Origin: DASQPA01 sp963757335
Lineage (GTDB): Bacteria > Acidobacteriota > Thermoanaerobaculia > Multivoradales > UBA5704
Direction: 5' to 3'
NCBI GenBank assembly: GCA_963757335.1
Contig: CAVWRJ010000017.1
Location: forward strand, 1-64,000
DNA: 64,000 bases
Shown here: positions 26,786-34,462 of the stretch, piece by piece
How positions within the stretch are numbered: position 1 is the stretch's first letter
Layout of the letters: each line of letters opens with the position of its first letter
The notes under the pieces: model-generated
The model's database searches: none
Told to the model about the DNA's origin: nothing
The model's input: the letters and a program-made list of their open reading frames with translations, nothing else
Position numbers and translations under genes: made by a program

Positions 26786-27215
26786 GTTTGGCGCCTGGGC
26801 AGCTAACTCTACTTTGTCCGACTGCCGCATCCTGGCTCCCCGGGGCGAGACCTTCTGACGGAACTCGATAACCCTCGAGCCTCCGCCACCTCCTCCGTAG
26901 TCCGCTCGCCGTCGTCACGCCATCGCGCAGAGCCGCTGAGGCAGAGGAGCTCCTCACCCATGGCGGACTGTGGCAGGCGAAGCGACGGCATTCTGCTCCT
27001 GGGGCCCCGTACCCTGGCGGAAAGTGGCAGCTGCCGCCGAACGCGAGCGTGCAGAACGTCTCCCGCGCCACGCCGGCCGCTGCCGGCGCCGAGCAGCCGT
27101 TTACGCAATGAAGAGGGGCAGCGGCTCCCCCTCTGTCTCGAACACACGAGCGCCGCCCGCGGGTGGGCGAGCCGAGCGTGACCTTGGGCAGCGTTTGCGG
27201 TCTGACAAAGGAGAG
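26786..27215. other. Gene-poor 430-bp gap
   Basis: Both strands are open for long stretches because of GC content, but no frame shows a recognisable domain, start signal or conserved motif. I see nothing functional here beyond the tails of flanking toxin genes. Confidence 0.5.
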
Positions 27216-27554
27216 CTAATCGCCGATGATTTCGTTCAAACCTTCGACCACCAGGTGGAGCTCTTCGGGAGACAGGCGCCCAAGAAGGTTGCCCAAGCGC
27301 TCGCTCGAGAGCGTACGGATCTGGCTGAGCTTGATCCAGGACCGCTTGGGCAGGGCGACGGACCGGACCTCCAGAGCCAGAGGATAGCCGACGGCGGGTT
27401 CTTGACTGGTGAGCACGACGGCGATGACAGTCCCGGAACGCTCGTTGAAGACGTCCTGGCTCAGCACCAGGATCGGTCTCCGGCCGGCCTGCTCCCGACC
27501 GCGAACCGGATCGAGGTCGGCCCAGAGAATGTCGCCTCTCAGTATTCGGGCCAT
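27216..27554 (-). CDS. mazF: MazF/PemK-type mRNA interferase toxin
   Basis: 112 residues with the MazF fold signature: RGDILWADLDPVRGREQAGRRPILVLSQD, then GTVIAVVLTS, and SWIKLSQIRTLSSERLG with the catalytic Arg/Ser-Thr region. It cleaves mRNA at short sequence motifs (family knowledge). Starts 16 bases inside the antitoxin gene. Confidence 0.92.
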   Translation of the reverse strand: MARILRGDILWADLDPVRGREQAGRRPILVLSQDVFNERSGTVIAVVLTSQEPAVGYPLALEVRSVALPKRSWIKLSQIRTLSSERLGNLLGRLSPEELHLVVEGLNEIIGD

Positions 27555-27778
27555 TCGGCCTCGCCACGGAAGCGTTCCTCAGCGGCAGCCTGTTCGGCAA
27601 GAGGCTGGAGCTTGGCACATTCTTGGGCGAGGCGAACCTTGCGCAGACGCTGCAATTTCTCGGCGACCGCATCCTGGATGAGCTTGCTGCGGCTGGGAAA
27701 GGCTCCGCCTTCGACGAGTTGGTCGACCTGCTTCAAGGCTTCGGGGTCCAGAGAGATCGCGACCTTGGCGCTGCTCAT
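27539..27778 (-). CDS. Ribbon-helix-helix antitoxin of MazF
   Basis: 79 residues: AKVAISLDPEALKQVDQLVEGGAFPSRS is an RHH (CopG/MetJ-like) DNA-binding domain, followed by a charged helical tail for toxin neutralisation. The ATG at 27778 is the domain start; the frame stays open upstream but without sense. Two TGGTNNNACCA boxes just upstream are its probable operator. Confidence 0.85.
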   Translation of the reverse strand: MSSAKVAISLDPEALKQVDQLVEGGAFPSRSKLIQDAVAEKLQRLRKVRLAQECAKLQPLAEQAAAEERFRGEAEWPEY

Positions 27779-27786
27779 GGGAGAGA

Positions 27787-27809
27787 TGGTATCACCACTG
27801 GTCGTACCA
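27787..27809. promoter_or_regulatory. Tandem operator TGGTNNNACCA x2
   Basis: Palindromes TGGTATCACCA (27787-27797) and TGGTCGTACCA (27799-27809), centre-to-centre 12 bp, 10 bases upstream of the RHH antitoxin start. This spacing suits two RHH dimers bound on one face of DNA. Confidence 0.7.
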
Positions 27810-27917
27810 GGTGCGGCAGTGCCGCGCCGGGTGGCAACGACTGCCGCGCAGATCTTTGCCCCCCTCCGAAACCCGCAGCTCGACCTGCGTCGAGGAGGGC
27901 CGTAAGATCCCGCTCCT

Positions 27918-30071
27918 ATGCTCAGAAGAATCATGAGGGTGAGGGGGCTCCTCCTCTTCCTTCTCCCTCTCGCCTTCCTTCTCCTTCTCGCCGCCTGCAA
28001 CCCCTCTACCCCCCGCGGCCTCCTCCGCCTCGGCACCCTCGCCGCCCCTCCCCCGGCGGCCGCCGTGGATCTTCCGGGGGCCACGACCCTCGGGGCCGAC
28101 CCGGTGCAGTTTCCGGTCGACCTCGACGCGGCGCGGATCGCCCGGCTGGAGGTGCAGGCGAAGGGGAGCGCGACGCTCGCCACGGTCTCCTGGCGGCTCG
28201 CCCAGGACCCCCACTTCCCGCCGTTCCGCACCCTCTCCTTCCCCTTGAACCCGGACGGCCAGCCGCACGTCTACGAGGTGGATCTCGGGCACGAGGCGTA
28301 CTGGACGGGTCGGGTGGTGGGGCTCCGGCTCTCCGCCACCGGGGGGCCGCTCGAAGTCCTCGGGCTCTCCGGGAAGCCGGGGGCCGATCTCTATCGCTCG
28401 ATGTCGCTCAAGGGGGAGAGTCTGCCGGCCCTCCCGGGGCTCGCGAAGATCGACCTTCCCCTCCCCCGCGACCTCGCGCGGGGCGCCCGCTTCGAGAGCC
28501 GGATCGGCCTCGTTCCCGAGGTCGACCGTCCGGGCGCCCGGGCGGTCTTCCGGGCGGCTCTGGACGGCAAGCCCTGGTTCGAGCAGACCCTCGCCGGCTC
28601 GAACGGGGAGGGGGGAGGCTGGCGGACGGTGAAGAGGGAGCTGCCGGCGGGGAGCGGCGGCCGGCACTTGACCTTGACGGTCGAGGCGAGCCGCGGCGGC
28701 AACCCCCTGCCGGAGGGAGTGGCGCTGTGGGGCGATCCGCTCCTCGTCCTCCCCGGCCGCCCGGCGGGGAAGAACCTCGTCGTCCTCTTGATCGACACCC
28801 TCCGCGCCGATGCTCTCGGGGTGTACGGCGGCAAGGACGGCCTCACCCCCAACCTCGACGCCTTCGCGCGGAGCGGCCTCCGCTTCGCCAACCTGATGTC
28901 CCCGGCGCCCTGGACCCTCCCCTCGGTCTCCTCGCTCGTCACCGGGCTCCAGCCGCAGACCCACGGCGCCGGCCAGCGTTTCGGCAACTTCGCCCCCACC
29001 GGTCTCCCCGCCGGGGCGACGACGATGGCCGAGGTGCTCCGCGACCGCGGCTTCTACACCCTCGGGGTCTACCACAACATCTATGTCAACCCCGCCTTCG
29101 GCCTGGAGCAGGGATTCGACGAGTACGCCTCCTACGAGGAGCCGGCGAACGTCCTCGTCGACCAGGCCCTGGCGCGCTTGAAGCGCTACGCCCCCGACCG
29201 CCGGCTCTTCCTCTATCTCCACCTCTTCGACGCCCACAACCCCTACTCGCCCCCGGAGCCGGAGTGCACCACCGTCGCCCGCCGGCTGGCGCCCGACTAT
29301 CACGGTCCGCTCGGCTGCACCGGCGACCGCCGGCCGGAGAACCCCCTCCCGCCGGCCGCCGACCGCCCCTGGCTCGAAGCGCTCTACAAGGCCGAGATCG
29401 CCTTCACCGACCGCCAGGTCGGCCGCTTCCTCGCCGGTCTAAAGGACCTCGGGCTCGATCGGAACACCGTCGTCGCCATCGTCTCCGATCACGGGGAGGA
29501 GTTCTGGGAGCGCCTGGACCAGGAAAAGGCGTTCGGCTACGAGGTGAACGGCGACCACGGGCACACCCACTACCAGGAGCTCCTCCACGTCCCCGCCCTC
29601 GTCCGGGTCCCCGGCCGCGCTCCGGCGGTGATCGACACCACGGTGCAGACGGTCGACCTCTTCCCCACCCTCCTTCACTTAGCCGGGGTCGAGCCGCCGC
29701 CCAGCCAGGGGAGGGACCTGGTGCCCCTCCTCGACGGCGGGCCGGCCGAGCGCGAGACCCTGATCTCCGACCTCCTCCTCCACGGCCAGCCCCGCTGGGC
29801 GGTGCGCCGCGGCCCCTGGAAGCTGGTGGTCCCCCGCGTCCCCGGTCTCCCCGTCGAGCTCTACAACCTGGAGACCGACCCCGGCGAAAAGCAGAACGTC
29901 GCCGCCCGCGAGCCCCAGACCGCGGCAGCGCTCCGCGCCTACGGCGAGCGCGAGATGGCGGAGCGGGTGAAGGCCCGGGGAAGATATCTCCAGGGCTCGG
30001 AATCGCTGAACGCGACCTACCTCGAATGGAACCACATCACGAAGCTGCGCTCGCTGGGTTATCTGCGGTAG
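27918..30071 (+). CDS. Sulfatase-superfamily lipoprotein
   Basis: 717 residues. Lipoprotein signal with lipobox LAAC at about residue 25; a beta-rich N-terminal domain of ~250 residues; then a sulfatase/alkaline-phosphatase-like domain starting NLVVLLIDTLRADALGVYGG and including VSDHGEEFWER and GDHGHTHYQE metal ligands. The nucleophile position reads PWTLPSVSSLVTG. The C/S-x-P-x-R sulfatase signature is absent and Thr takes the nucleophile place, as in EptA/LtaS-type phosphotransferases, so sulfatase activity is doubtful. It should sit on the periplasmic side of a membrane. Confidence 0.87.
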   Translation: MLRRIMRVRGLLLFLLPLAFLLLLAACNPSTPRGLLRLGTLAAPPPAAAVDLPGATTLGADPVQFPVDLDAARIARLEVQAKGSATLATVSWRLAQDPHFPPFRTLSFPLNPDGQPHVYEVDLGHEAYWTGRVVGLRLSATGGPLEVLGLSGKPGADLYRSMSLKGESLPALPGLAKIDLPLPRDLARGARFESRIGLVPEVDRPGARAVFRAALDGKPWFEQTLAGSNGEGGGWRTVKRELPAGSGGRHLTLTVEASRGGNPLPEGVALWGDPLLVLPGRPAGKNLVVLLIDTLRADALGVYGGKDGLTPNLDAFARSGLRFANLMSPAPWTLPSVSSLVTGLQPQTHGAGQRFGNFAPTGLPAGATTMAEVLRDRGFYTLGVYHNIYVNPAFGLEQGFDEYASYEEPANVLVDQALARLKRYAPDRRLFLYLHLFDAHNPYSPPEPECTTVARRLAPDYHGPLGCTGDRRPENPLPPAADRPWLEALYKAEIAFTDRQVGRFLAGLKDLGLDRNTVVAIVSDHGEEFWERLDQEKAFGYEVNGDHGHTHYQELLHVPALVRVPGRAPAVIDTTVQTVDLFPTLLHLAGVEPPPSQGRDLVPLLDGGPAERETLISDLLLHGQPRWAVRRGPWKLVVPRVPGLPVELYNLETDPGEKQNVAAREPQTAAALRAYGEREMAERVKARGRYLQGSESLNATYLEWNHITKLRSLGYLR

Positions 30072-30089
30072 CGGAGAGCTTCAAGGCGG

Positions 30090-30117
30090 TTGTGCTTATA
30101 CCGTAGGCCGTTATAAT
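30090..30117 (+). promoter_or_regulatory. Leaderless promoter of higBA
   Basis: TTGTGC (30090-30095), 16-base spacer, perfect TATAAT (30112-30117). The GTG start of the toxin is at 30125, 7 bases after the -10, the expected transcription start. Confidence 0.7.
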
Positions 30118-30124
30118 AGAGCCC

Positions 30125-30418
30125 GTGATACGTTCCTTCGCCGACCAAGGAACGGAAGACGTGTTCGACGGCATCAGCAGCAAGGGCGCGCGATCCGTTT
30201 GCCCGTCGGGCTTGTGGGCGGTGGCGCGAAGGAAGCTCACCCAGATCAACCAGGTCCGCGAGTTGACGGAGCTGGCGGTGCCGCCAGGCAACCGCCTGGA
30301 GCGGTTGAGAGGAGATCGGGCGGGTCAGTACAGCATCCGGATCAACGACCAGTACCGCGTTTGCTTTCGCTGGAAGGAAGGGTATGCCGACGACATCGAA
30401 ATCACGGACTACCACTAA
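30125..30418 (+). CDS. higB: HigB/RelE-type toxin
   Basis: 97 residues of the RelE/ParE fold in the HigB order (toxin before antitoxin): MIRSFADQGTEDVFDG, KLTQINQVRELTELAVPPGNRLE, and the C-terminal YSIRINDQYRVCFRW strand pair with catalytic Arg. Ribosome-dependent mRNA cleavage is the family role. GTG start, leaderless. Its 3' end overlaps higA by 35 bases. Confidence 0.9.
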   Translation: MIRSFADQGTEDVFDGISSKGARSVCPSGLWAVARRKLTQINQVRELTELAVPPGNRLERLRGDRAGQYSIRINDQYRVCFRWKEGYADDIEITDYH

Positions 30419-30764
30419 AGCTCCCCGCACGGGAGGCACTCGAAAGACCCGCGAGCGTCGCCTCCCGAAGAATCTGCCCCCAACGCACCCGGGAGAGATG
30501 CTGCTGGAGGAGTTTTTGAAGCCGCTGGGGATCAGCCAGTCGGCATTCGCGATCCGCCTGGGAGTGTCCTTCCCGCGCCTCAACGAAATCGTCCGCGGCA
30601 AGCGCGCCGTCACTCCGGACACCGCCCTTCGCCTGGCGCGGGTCCTCGGGATGTCCGCCGACTTCTGGCTCGGGCTCCAGCAGGACTGGGATCTGTGGCA
30701 TGCAATGCGAAGCCGGGAGGCCGCGGCCATCGAAAAGCTCGAGCCGCTCCGCCGTCTGGGCTGA
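30384..30764 (+). CDS. higA: HigA antitoxin (XRE family)
   Basis: 126 residues: a basic N-terminal extension, then the HigA core HPGEMLLEEFLKPLGISQSAF with helix-turn-helix (AIRLGVSFPRLNEIVRGKRAV) and DTALRLARVLGMSADFWLGLQ. Overlaps higB by 35 bases. Represses its promoter and neutralises HigB (family knowledge). The N-terminal ~30 residues of Thr/Arg/Lys are an unusual addition. Confidence 0.92.
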   Translation: MPTTSKSRTTTKAPRTGGTRKTRERRLPKNLPPTHPGEMLLEEFLKPLGISQSAFAIRLGVSFPRLNEIVRGKRAVTPDTALRLARVLGMSADFWLGLQQDWDLWHAMRSREAAAIEKLEPLRRLG

Positions 30765-30804
30765 GCCATCTACAACGAGTGAAAGCACCCTGGAGATCGA
30801 TAGC

Positions 30805-31323
30805 ATGCAACGCCCTGAACCAACCGAGCACCTCCCTTACTTCGAGAGATATATCGCGCTCGTCCCCGAGGGCAACATCCTCGACCACCTGGAAAGCCAA
30901 CTGGCGGAACTCCGTGCTCTCGTCGCGGCGGTCCCTGAAGCCCGGGCTGGATATCGCTATGCTTCCGGGAAGTGGACCCTCCGGGAGGTTCTCGGGCACC
31001 TCGTCGACACCGAGCGGGTCCTCGCCTACCGGGCGTTCTCGATCGCTCGCGGGGAGATCCAGCCGCTCAACGGCTACGAGCCCGAGGAGTATGCGGTCGA
31101 GGCGGAGGCGGATCGCACGAGCATGGCGGATCTCTATCAGGAATTCGAGAACGTGCGGCGGGGCAACATCGCCATGCTGCGGCGGCTCCCCGCGGAGGCC
31201 TGGAAGCGGGTAGGCACGGCTTCCGGTCATCCGGTCTCGGTGCGCGCCCTGGCGTACATCATGGCGGGCCACATTCCGCATCACCTGCGGATCGTGCGGG
31301 AACAGTACGGCGTGAGCTTCTGA
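30805..31323 (+). CDS. DinB-family protein (paralogue 1)
   Basis: 172-residue four-helix DinB/YfiT-like protein. Three metal-ligand His are visible: HLVDTERVLAYR, and HIPHHLRIV near the C-terminus, the normal H-x3-DxxR/HxxxH arrangement. Members often act as thiol-dependent transferases or hydrolases. The next gene is a close paralogue. CTGGAGAT lies 9 bases before the ATG. Confidence 0.85.
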   Translation: MQRPEPTEHLPYFERYIALVPEGNILDHLESQLAELRALVAAVPEARAGYRYASGKWTLREVLGHLVDTERVLAYRAFSIARGEIQPLNGYEPEEYAVEAEADRTSMADLYQEFENVRRGNIAMLRRLPAEAWKRVGTASGHPVSVRALAYIMAGHIPHHLRIVREQYGVSF

Positions 31324-31364
31324 AGCGATGCCGGCGAGCGAACTTTGAGGAGAGATTGAGAGCC

Positions 31365-31958
31365 ATGGAAAGACCCGCACCGACCGAGTACATCCCCTAT
31401 TACGAGCACTATGTCTCGCTGGTCCCGGCAGGGGACATCCTCAAAATCTTCGAGGACCAACTGGCCGAGGTTCGCGCCTTCGTCGAGAGCGTTCCCGAAG
31501 AGAAAGAGCTCTATCGCTACGCACCCGGGAAGTGGAGCCTCCGCCAGGTCCTCTCGCATGTCGTCGACACCGAACGGATCTTCGCCTACCGCGCCTGCTG
31601 TATCGCCCGCGGGGAGACCCAGGCGTTGACCGGCTACGATCAAGATGCATTCGAGGAGAATTCGGCGGCCGACCACCGGACCCTGCGCGATCTCCTCTCG
31701 GAGCTCGAGCACCAGCGGCGTGGCAATGTCATCATGCTGCGGGCTCTGAGCGAGGAAGCCTCGAAACGGATGGGCTCGGCCAACAACGATCCGGTGTCGG
31801 TGCGCGCCCTGGTGTACATGATGGCCGGCCATGTGACGCACCATCTGCAAGGGATCCGCGAAAAGTACGGCGTGAGCTTCGGCAGCGTCGGCAAAGCCGG
31901 CAAAGCCGGCAAAGCCGGCAACATCGGCAAAGCTGGCAACGCCGGCTCTCTCACCTAA
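31365..31958 (+). CDS. DinB-family protein (paralogue 2) with minisatellite tail
   Basis: 197 residues, alignable with the previous gene over its whole length (PTEYIPYYEHYVSLVPAGDIL; HVVDTERIFAYR; HVTHHLQGIREKYGVSF). After GVSF, where paralogue 1 stops, this one runs on for 25 residues of GKAG repeats encoded by a 9-bp GGCAAAGCC minisatellite. The tail looks like a recent addition that removed the original stop. Confidence 0.85.
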   Translation: MERPAPTEYIPYYEHYVSLVPAGDILKIFEDQLAEVRAFVESVPEEKELYRYAPGKWSLRQVLSHVVDTERIFAYRACCIARGETQALTGYDQDAFEENSAADHRTLRDLLSELEHQRRGNVIMLRALSEEASKRMGSANNDPVSVRALVYMMAGHVTHHLQGIREKYGVSFGSVGKAGKAGKAGNIGKAGNAGSLT

Positions 31959-31983
31959 TCTGCATATTGCCCTTTCTTTCATG

Positions 31984-32010
31984 AGCGACTCCGCGGCCGG
32001 CGGAGTCGCT
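31984..32010 (+). terminator. Strong hairpin after dinB pair
   Basis: 11-bp perfect stem AGCGACTCCGC (31984-31994) / GCGGAGTCGCT (32000-32010) with loop GGCCG. There is no clear U-tract, so it may be a terminator or an mRNA 3'-end stabiliser. Confidence 0.5.
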
Positions 32011-32076
32011 GCGCTAGCATGATTCTTGCAGTACTAAAATAAATATAACGTCCACTCTTTAAAGAGGAGGTTCAAC

Positions 32077-32784
32077 GTGGTTCACCACACGAATCGAGCG
32101 AATCGTCGAGGTCTCTTTCTCGTCGCCTTCCGCGCCCTCGGAATTGTCGGGTTTCTCGGCGGGGCACTGGGATTCACTGGCGTCGCCCATGCCCAGTGTC
32201 CCAAGGGCACCTACTTCGTCGACCTGACGACCGGACAGACGTTCCCGTCCACGGCTCCCGCCCGCATCACTCTCCTGTCGATCGGCACCACTCCCAATCC
32301 GGATTGCCCGACCTCCTGGTACGCTGCGGCGCTGCGAGTGGACCTCGCTCCACCCTGCTCGGAGGCGTCGGTCGTCGTCGAGTACGACAAACCGATCGGA
32401 TTCACCCTGAACATCGGCGACTCGCCGACCAACGACGCCTACGGTGGCGACACCACCACCCCCAACAATTCCGAGGCGTGGATCAACCAGCAGATCCTGT
32501 GGGTGGCGGGCAGCCGGCTGGGTCCGGGCGACAACAATCTCTACCAGGAGAACATGAGCCTCAACTATGGAGCGATCAAGTTCACGGTGAAGAACCAGTG
32601 GCTGAGCTGGGGGACCCCCTACCACGTCCTCCAGACGGTGGGGACGAAGCAGCTCTTCGCCCTGCCGGATAAGGCCGTCCCCGCCGAGGGGTCCTACATC
32701 TACGTCGGCCTCAATCGGGTGATCGGCAACTTCCCCTCGCGGAGCGGCTGCGGATTAGAGAGGGCGATGATCACGGTGGAATAG
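32077..32784 (+). CDS. Secreted protein of unknown function
   Basis: 235 residues, not recognised. Signal peptide with cleavage after AHA (FLGGALGFTGVAHAQC). The mature part is beta-rich, with four Cys (in AQCPKG, NPDCPT, APPCSEA, RSGCGLE) that could form two disulfides. The GTG start at 32077 is supported by AAAGAGGAGG 6 bases upstream. It is a single-gene unit after the DinB hairpin. Confidence 0.75.
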   Translation: MVHHTNRANRRGLFLVAFRALGIVGFLGGALGFTGVAHAQCPKGTYFVDLTTGQTFPSTAPARITLLSIGTTPNPDCPTSWYAAALRVDLAPPCSEASVVVEYDKPIGFTLNIGDSPTNDAYGGDTTTPNNSEAWINQQILWVAGSRLGPGDNNLYQENMSLNYGAIKFTVKNQWLSWGTPYHVLQTVGTKQLFALPDKAVPAEGSYIYVGLNRVIGNFPSRSGCGLERAMITVE

Positions 32785-32938
32785 AGATTTCGCGCCCTCC
32801 GGGGCCGGTTCAAGGCCTCGGCGGGCGACCTTTGGCCCGATGACCGCTTCGCTTTCTTTCCCCGAATCGCCCGGGCTTGCGACTCGCGGTGAGCGGCGCA
32901 TCCCTCGCGAAGGCTATTCTCAAGGAGCGGCGGGCACG

Positions 32939-33094
32939 ATGAAGCTTTTTCTCGACTCTTCCGCCCTGGCCAAACGATACATTGAGGAAGCTGGGAGCGG
33001 CCGAGTCGAGGAGCTTTTGTCCCATGCCTCTTCACTGGGCGTCAGCGTGTTGGCTCTCCCTGAAGTGACCTCGGCCCTCTGTCGCCGTCGGTGA
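32939..33094 (+). pseudogene. Truncated PIN-domain toxin
   Basis: 51 residues corresponding to the N-terminal third of a VapC: KLFLDSSALAKRYIEEAGS, ending LPEVTSALCRRR then stop. The later acidic residues are missing and no antitoxin precedes it. It sits just before an intact VapBC of a different type. Confidence 0.75.
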
Positions 33095-33140
33095 GAAGGC
33101 GCTGGCACCGATCGGTTCGGCGACGCCACGCGCTTCGCTC

Positions 33141-33167
33141 TATGCTAGCCTATGCCTTGGCATAGGC
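33141..33167. promoter_or_regulatory. VapBC operator palindrome with -10 box
   Basis: TATGCT (33141-33146) as possible -10, followed at once by GCCTATGCC-TT-GGCATAGGC (33148-33167), a perfect 9-bp inverted repeat in the leader of the antitoxin gene, fitting autoregulation. Confidence 0.65.
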
Positions 33168-33190
33168 CGCTCTGCGGCCGGGAGGACGCG

Positions 33191-33427
33191 ATGCAGACCG
33201 AACGAATCGTGCGCCTGTTCCGGAACGGACGCAACCAGGCAGTGCGGATACCGCGAGATCTCGAGCTCCCCGGCAACCAAGCTCTCCTCCACAAGGAAGG
33301 CGAACGCCTCATCGTCGAACCGATGCCCCGACCCTCCCTCCTGGAACTGTTGTCCACCTGGGATCCGCTCGAAGAGGAGTTTCCAGAGATCGACGAGCTG
33401 GAGCCCATTGAGGATGTGAATCTCTGA
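33191..33427 (+). CDS. vapB: VapB antitoxin (AbrB type)
   Basis: 78 residues: RIVRLFRNGRNQAVRIPRDLEL is the VapB-type swapped hairpin (the family consensus has NGxSQAVRIP); the acidic C-terminus (LEEEFPEIDELEPIED) is the toxin-binding region. GGGAGGA is 6 bases before the ATG. The stop is one base before the vapC start. Confidence 0.9.
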   Translation: MQTERIVRLFRNGRNQAVRIPRDLELPGNQALLHKEGERLIVEPMPRPSLLELLSTWDPLEEEFPEIDELEPIEDVNL

Positions 33428-33428
33428 G

Positions 33429-33833
33429 ATGGTCCGCTATCTTCTGGATACCAACACCCTCTCGGACCTCCTCCGGAACCCGGGTGGTCGCGTGGTCCGG
33501 AGACTTGCGGTCGTGGGAGAGGCTGCGGTCTGCACCAGCATCGTGGTGGCCTGTGAGCTTCGTTACGGCGCTGCCAAGAAGGGCTCCCCGCCGCTTTCGG
33601 CGCGCGTCGAGAGTCTCCTCGGAAGCCTTGCGGTTCTCCCTCTGAAGCCAGCCTCCGACCACCACTATGGCGAGGTCCGCTGGCACCTCGAGGGGGCGGG
33701 GAAACCGATCGGCCCGAACGATCTCCTGATCGCGGCCCACGCGCTGGCGCTCGCTCTGATCCTCGTGACGAACAACGTCGACAAATTCGCTCGCGTGCCG
33801 CACCTCGCGCTCGAAAACTGGCTCGCACCTTAA
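33429..33833 (+). CDS. vapC: VapC toxin
   Basis: 134 residues: RYLLDTNTLSDLLRNP, Glu in VACELRYGAAKKGS, IGPNDLLIAAHA and the last acidic site in VTNNVDKF. Closest to the VapC group that cuts initiator tRNA (MvpT-like), which is paired with this VapB class. Confidence 0.92.
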   Translation: MVRYLLDTNTLSDLLRNPGGRVVRRLAVVGEAAVCTSIVVACELRYGAAKKGSPPLSARVESLLGSLAVLPLKPASDHHYGEVRWHLEGAGKPIGPNDLLIAAHALALALILVTNNVDKFARVPHLALENWLAP

Positions 33834-33952
33834 GACGAGCCGGCGCTTCAGCGTGGGGTGCGCCAGGAAGGATCGGATCGTTTTCCGGGCGTGCTCGCCG
33901 GCCTGTTTCGTTGACGGCGGGGGAGCCGGAGCACCCCGCCGGCCAGGACGAC

Positions 33953-33975
33953 CCCGCCGCGAGGTTCGCGGCGGG
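33953..33975. terminator. GC-rich hairpin downstream of RiPP precursor
   Basis: 10-bp perfect stem CCCGCCGCGA (33953-33962) with TCGCGGCGGG (33966-33975), 3-base loop. Forty bases after the minus-strand peptide gene stop; a weaker GTCTCC/GGAGAC hairpin lies in between. No U-tract, so termination is uncertain. Confidence 0.4.
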
Positions 33976-34014
33976 AGCTCGTCCTCCCCATTGGGGTCTC
34001 CTCCCTCGGGAGAC

Positions 34015-34164
34015 TCAATGGGTCGTGCAGTTGTAGGTACAGTGGCTCAAGGTGGAGTAGTTGTAGCCGCCCACGATGTCCACGAGGAGCTCCGTCGGTT
34101 CGAGGGCCCGCAGAGTCTCGCGGTGGATCTCCAGCTTCAGGCTCTTCTTCGGTGCTTTCTTCAA
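34015..34164 (-). CDS. Orphan RiPP precursor, class-I-lanthipeptide-like
   Basis: 49-residue peptide from a TTG start at 34164, backed by AAAGGAGAG 6-7 bases upstream. The leader has a basic start (KKAPKKS), the LKLEIHRETLRALEP segment and a double-glycine cleavage site ending VDIVGG. The core is YNYSTLSHCTYNCTTH: two Cys among six Ser/Thr. This leader pattern (KK..LxL..ETLRxL...GG) is that of class I lanthipeptide and GG-leader natural-product precursors known from Acidobacteriota and Bacteroidota (family knowledge). No lanthionine synthetase, radical SAM enzyme or C39 peptidase transporter is in the window, so maturation must be in trans. Confidence 0.75.
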   Translation of the reverse strand: MKKAPKKSLKLEIHRETLRALEPTELLVDIVGGYNYSTLSHCTYNCTTH

Positions 34165-34235
34165 GGGTCTCTCCTTTCAGAAGGGAGTGGGTGGGTTCGT
34201 CTTCCTCCGGCCGCTCGGGAGGTTTAGCGAGAGGG

Positions 34236-34280
34236 ATTATACGCCAAGCCTGGCGCCGCGAATAAGGCTGAAGCTTGGCG
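34236..34280 (-). promoter_or_regulatory. RiPP promoter and inverted repeat
   Basis: Perfect TATAAT on the minus strand (34236-34241), giving a ~65-base leader. CGCCAAGC (34242-34249) and GCTTGGCG (34273-34280) form an inverted repeat spanning the -35 region, a candidate operator. No good -35 hexamer, suggesting need of an activator (inference). Confidence 0.55.
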
Positions 34281-34462
34281 TGAGCGAGCATCCGCATGCT
34301 CATGGCGAAGGGGATGGATGCACAGAATCCGGCGGCGGTATAGGAGATTAGCCGCCCAACGTTCAGGATCTCGGTCAGTTTTGTCTAAACCGTCCGAGAA
34401 AGCTTTGAAGCCTCGGTACCTAAACGGCCACTTCTTCTATTTTCTCGTCCGAACGGTCGCCA

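Noticed and set aside
26733..27071. Cys-containing minus-strand frame (ETFCTLAFGGSCHF region) as a second small peptide gene
   Set aside because: No ribosome site, no leader pattern and no core-like end; a 112-codon chance frame.
26809..27905. Long frames on both strands over the gap and MazF module
   Set aside because: No recognisable domains, and they contradict the well-supported MazF and RHH genes.
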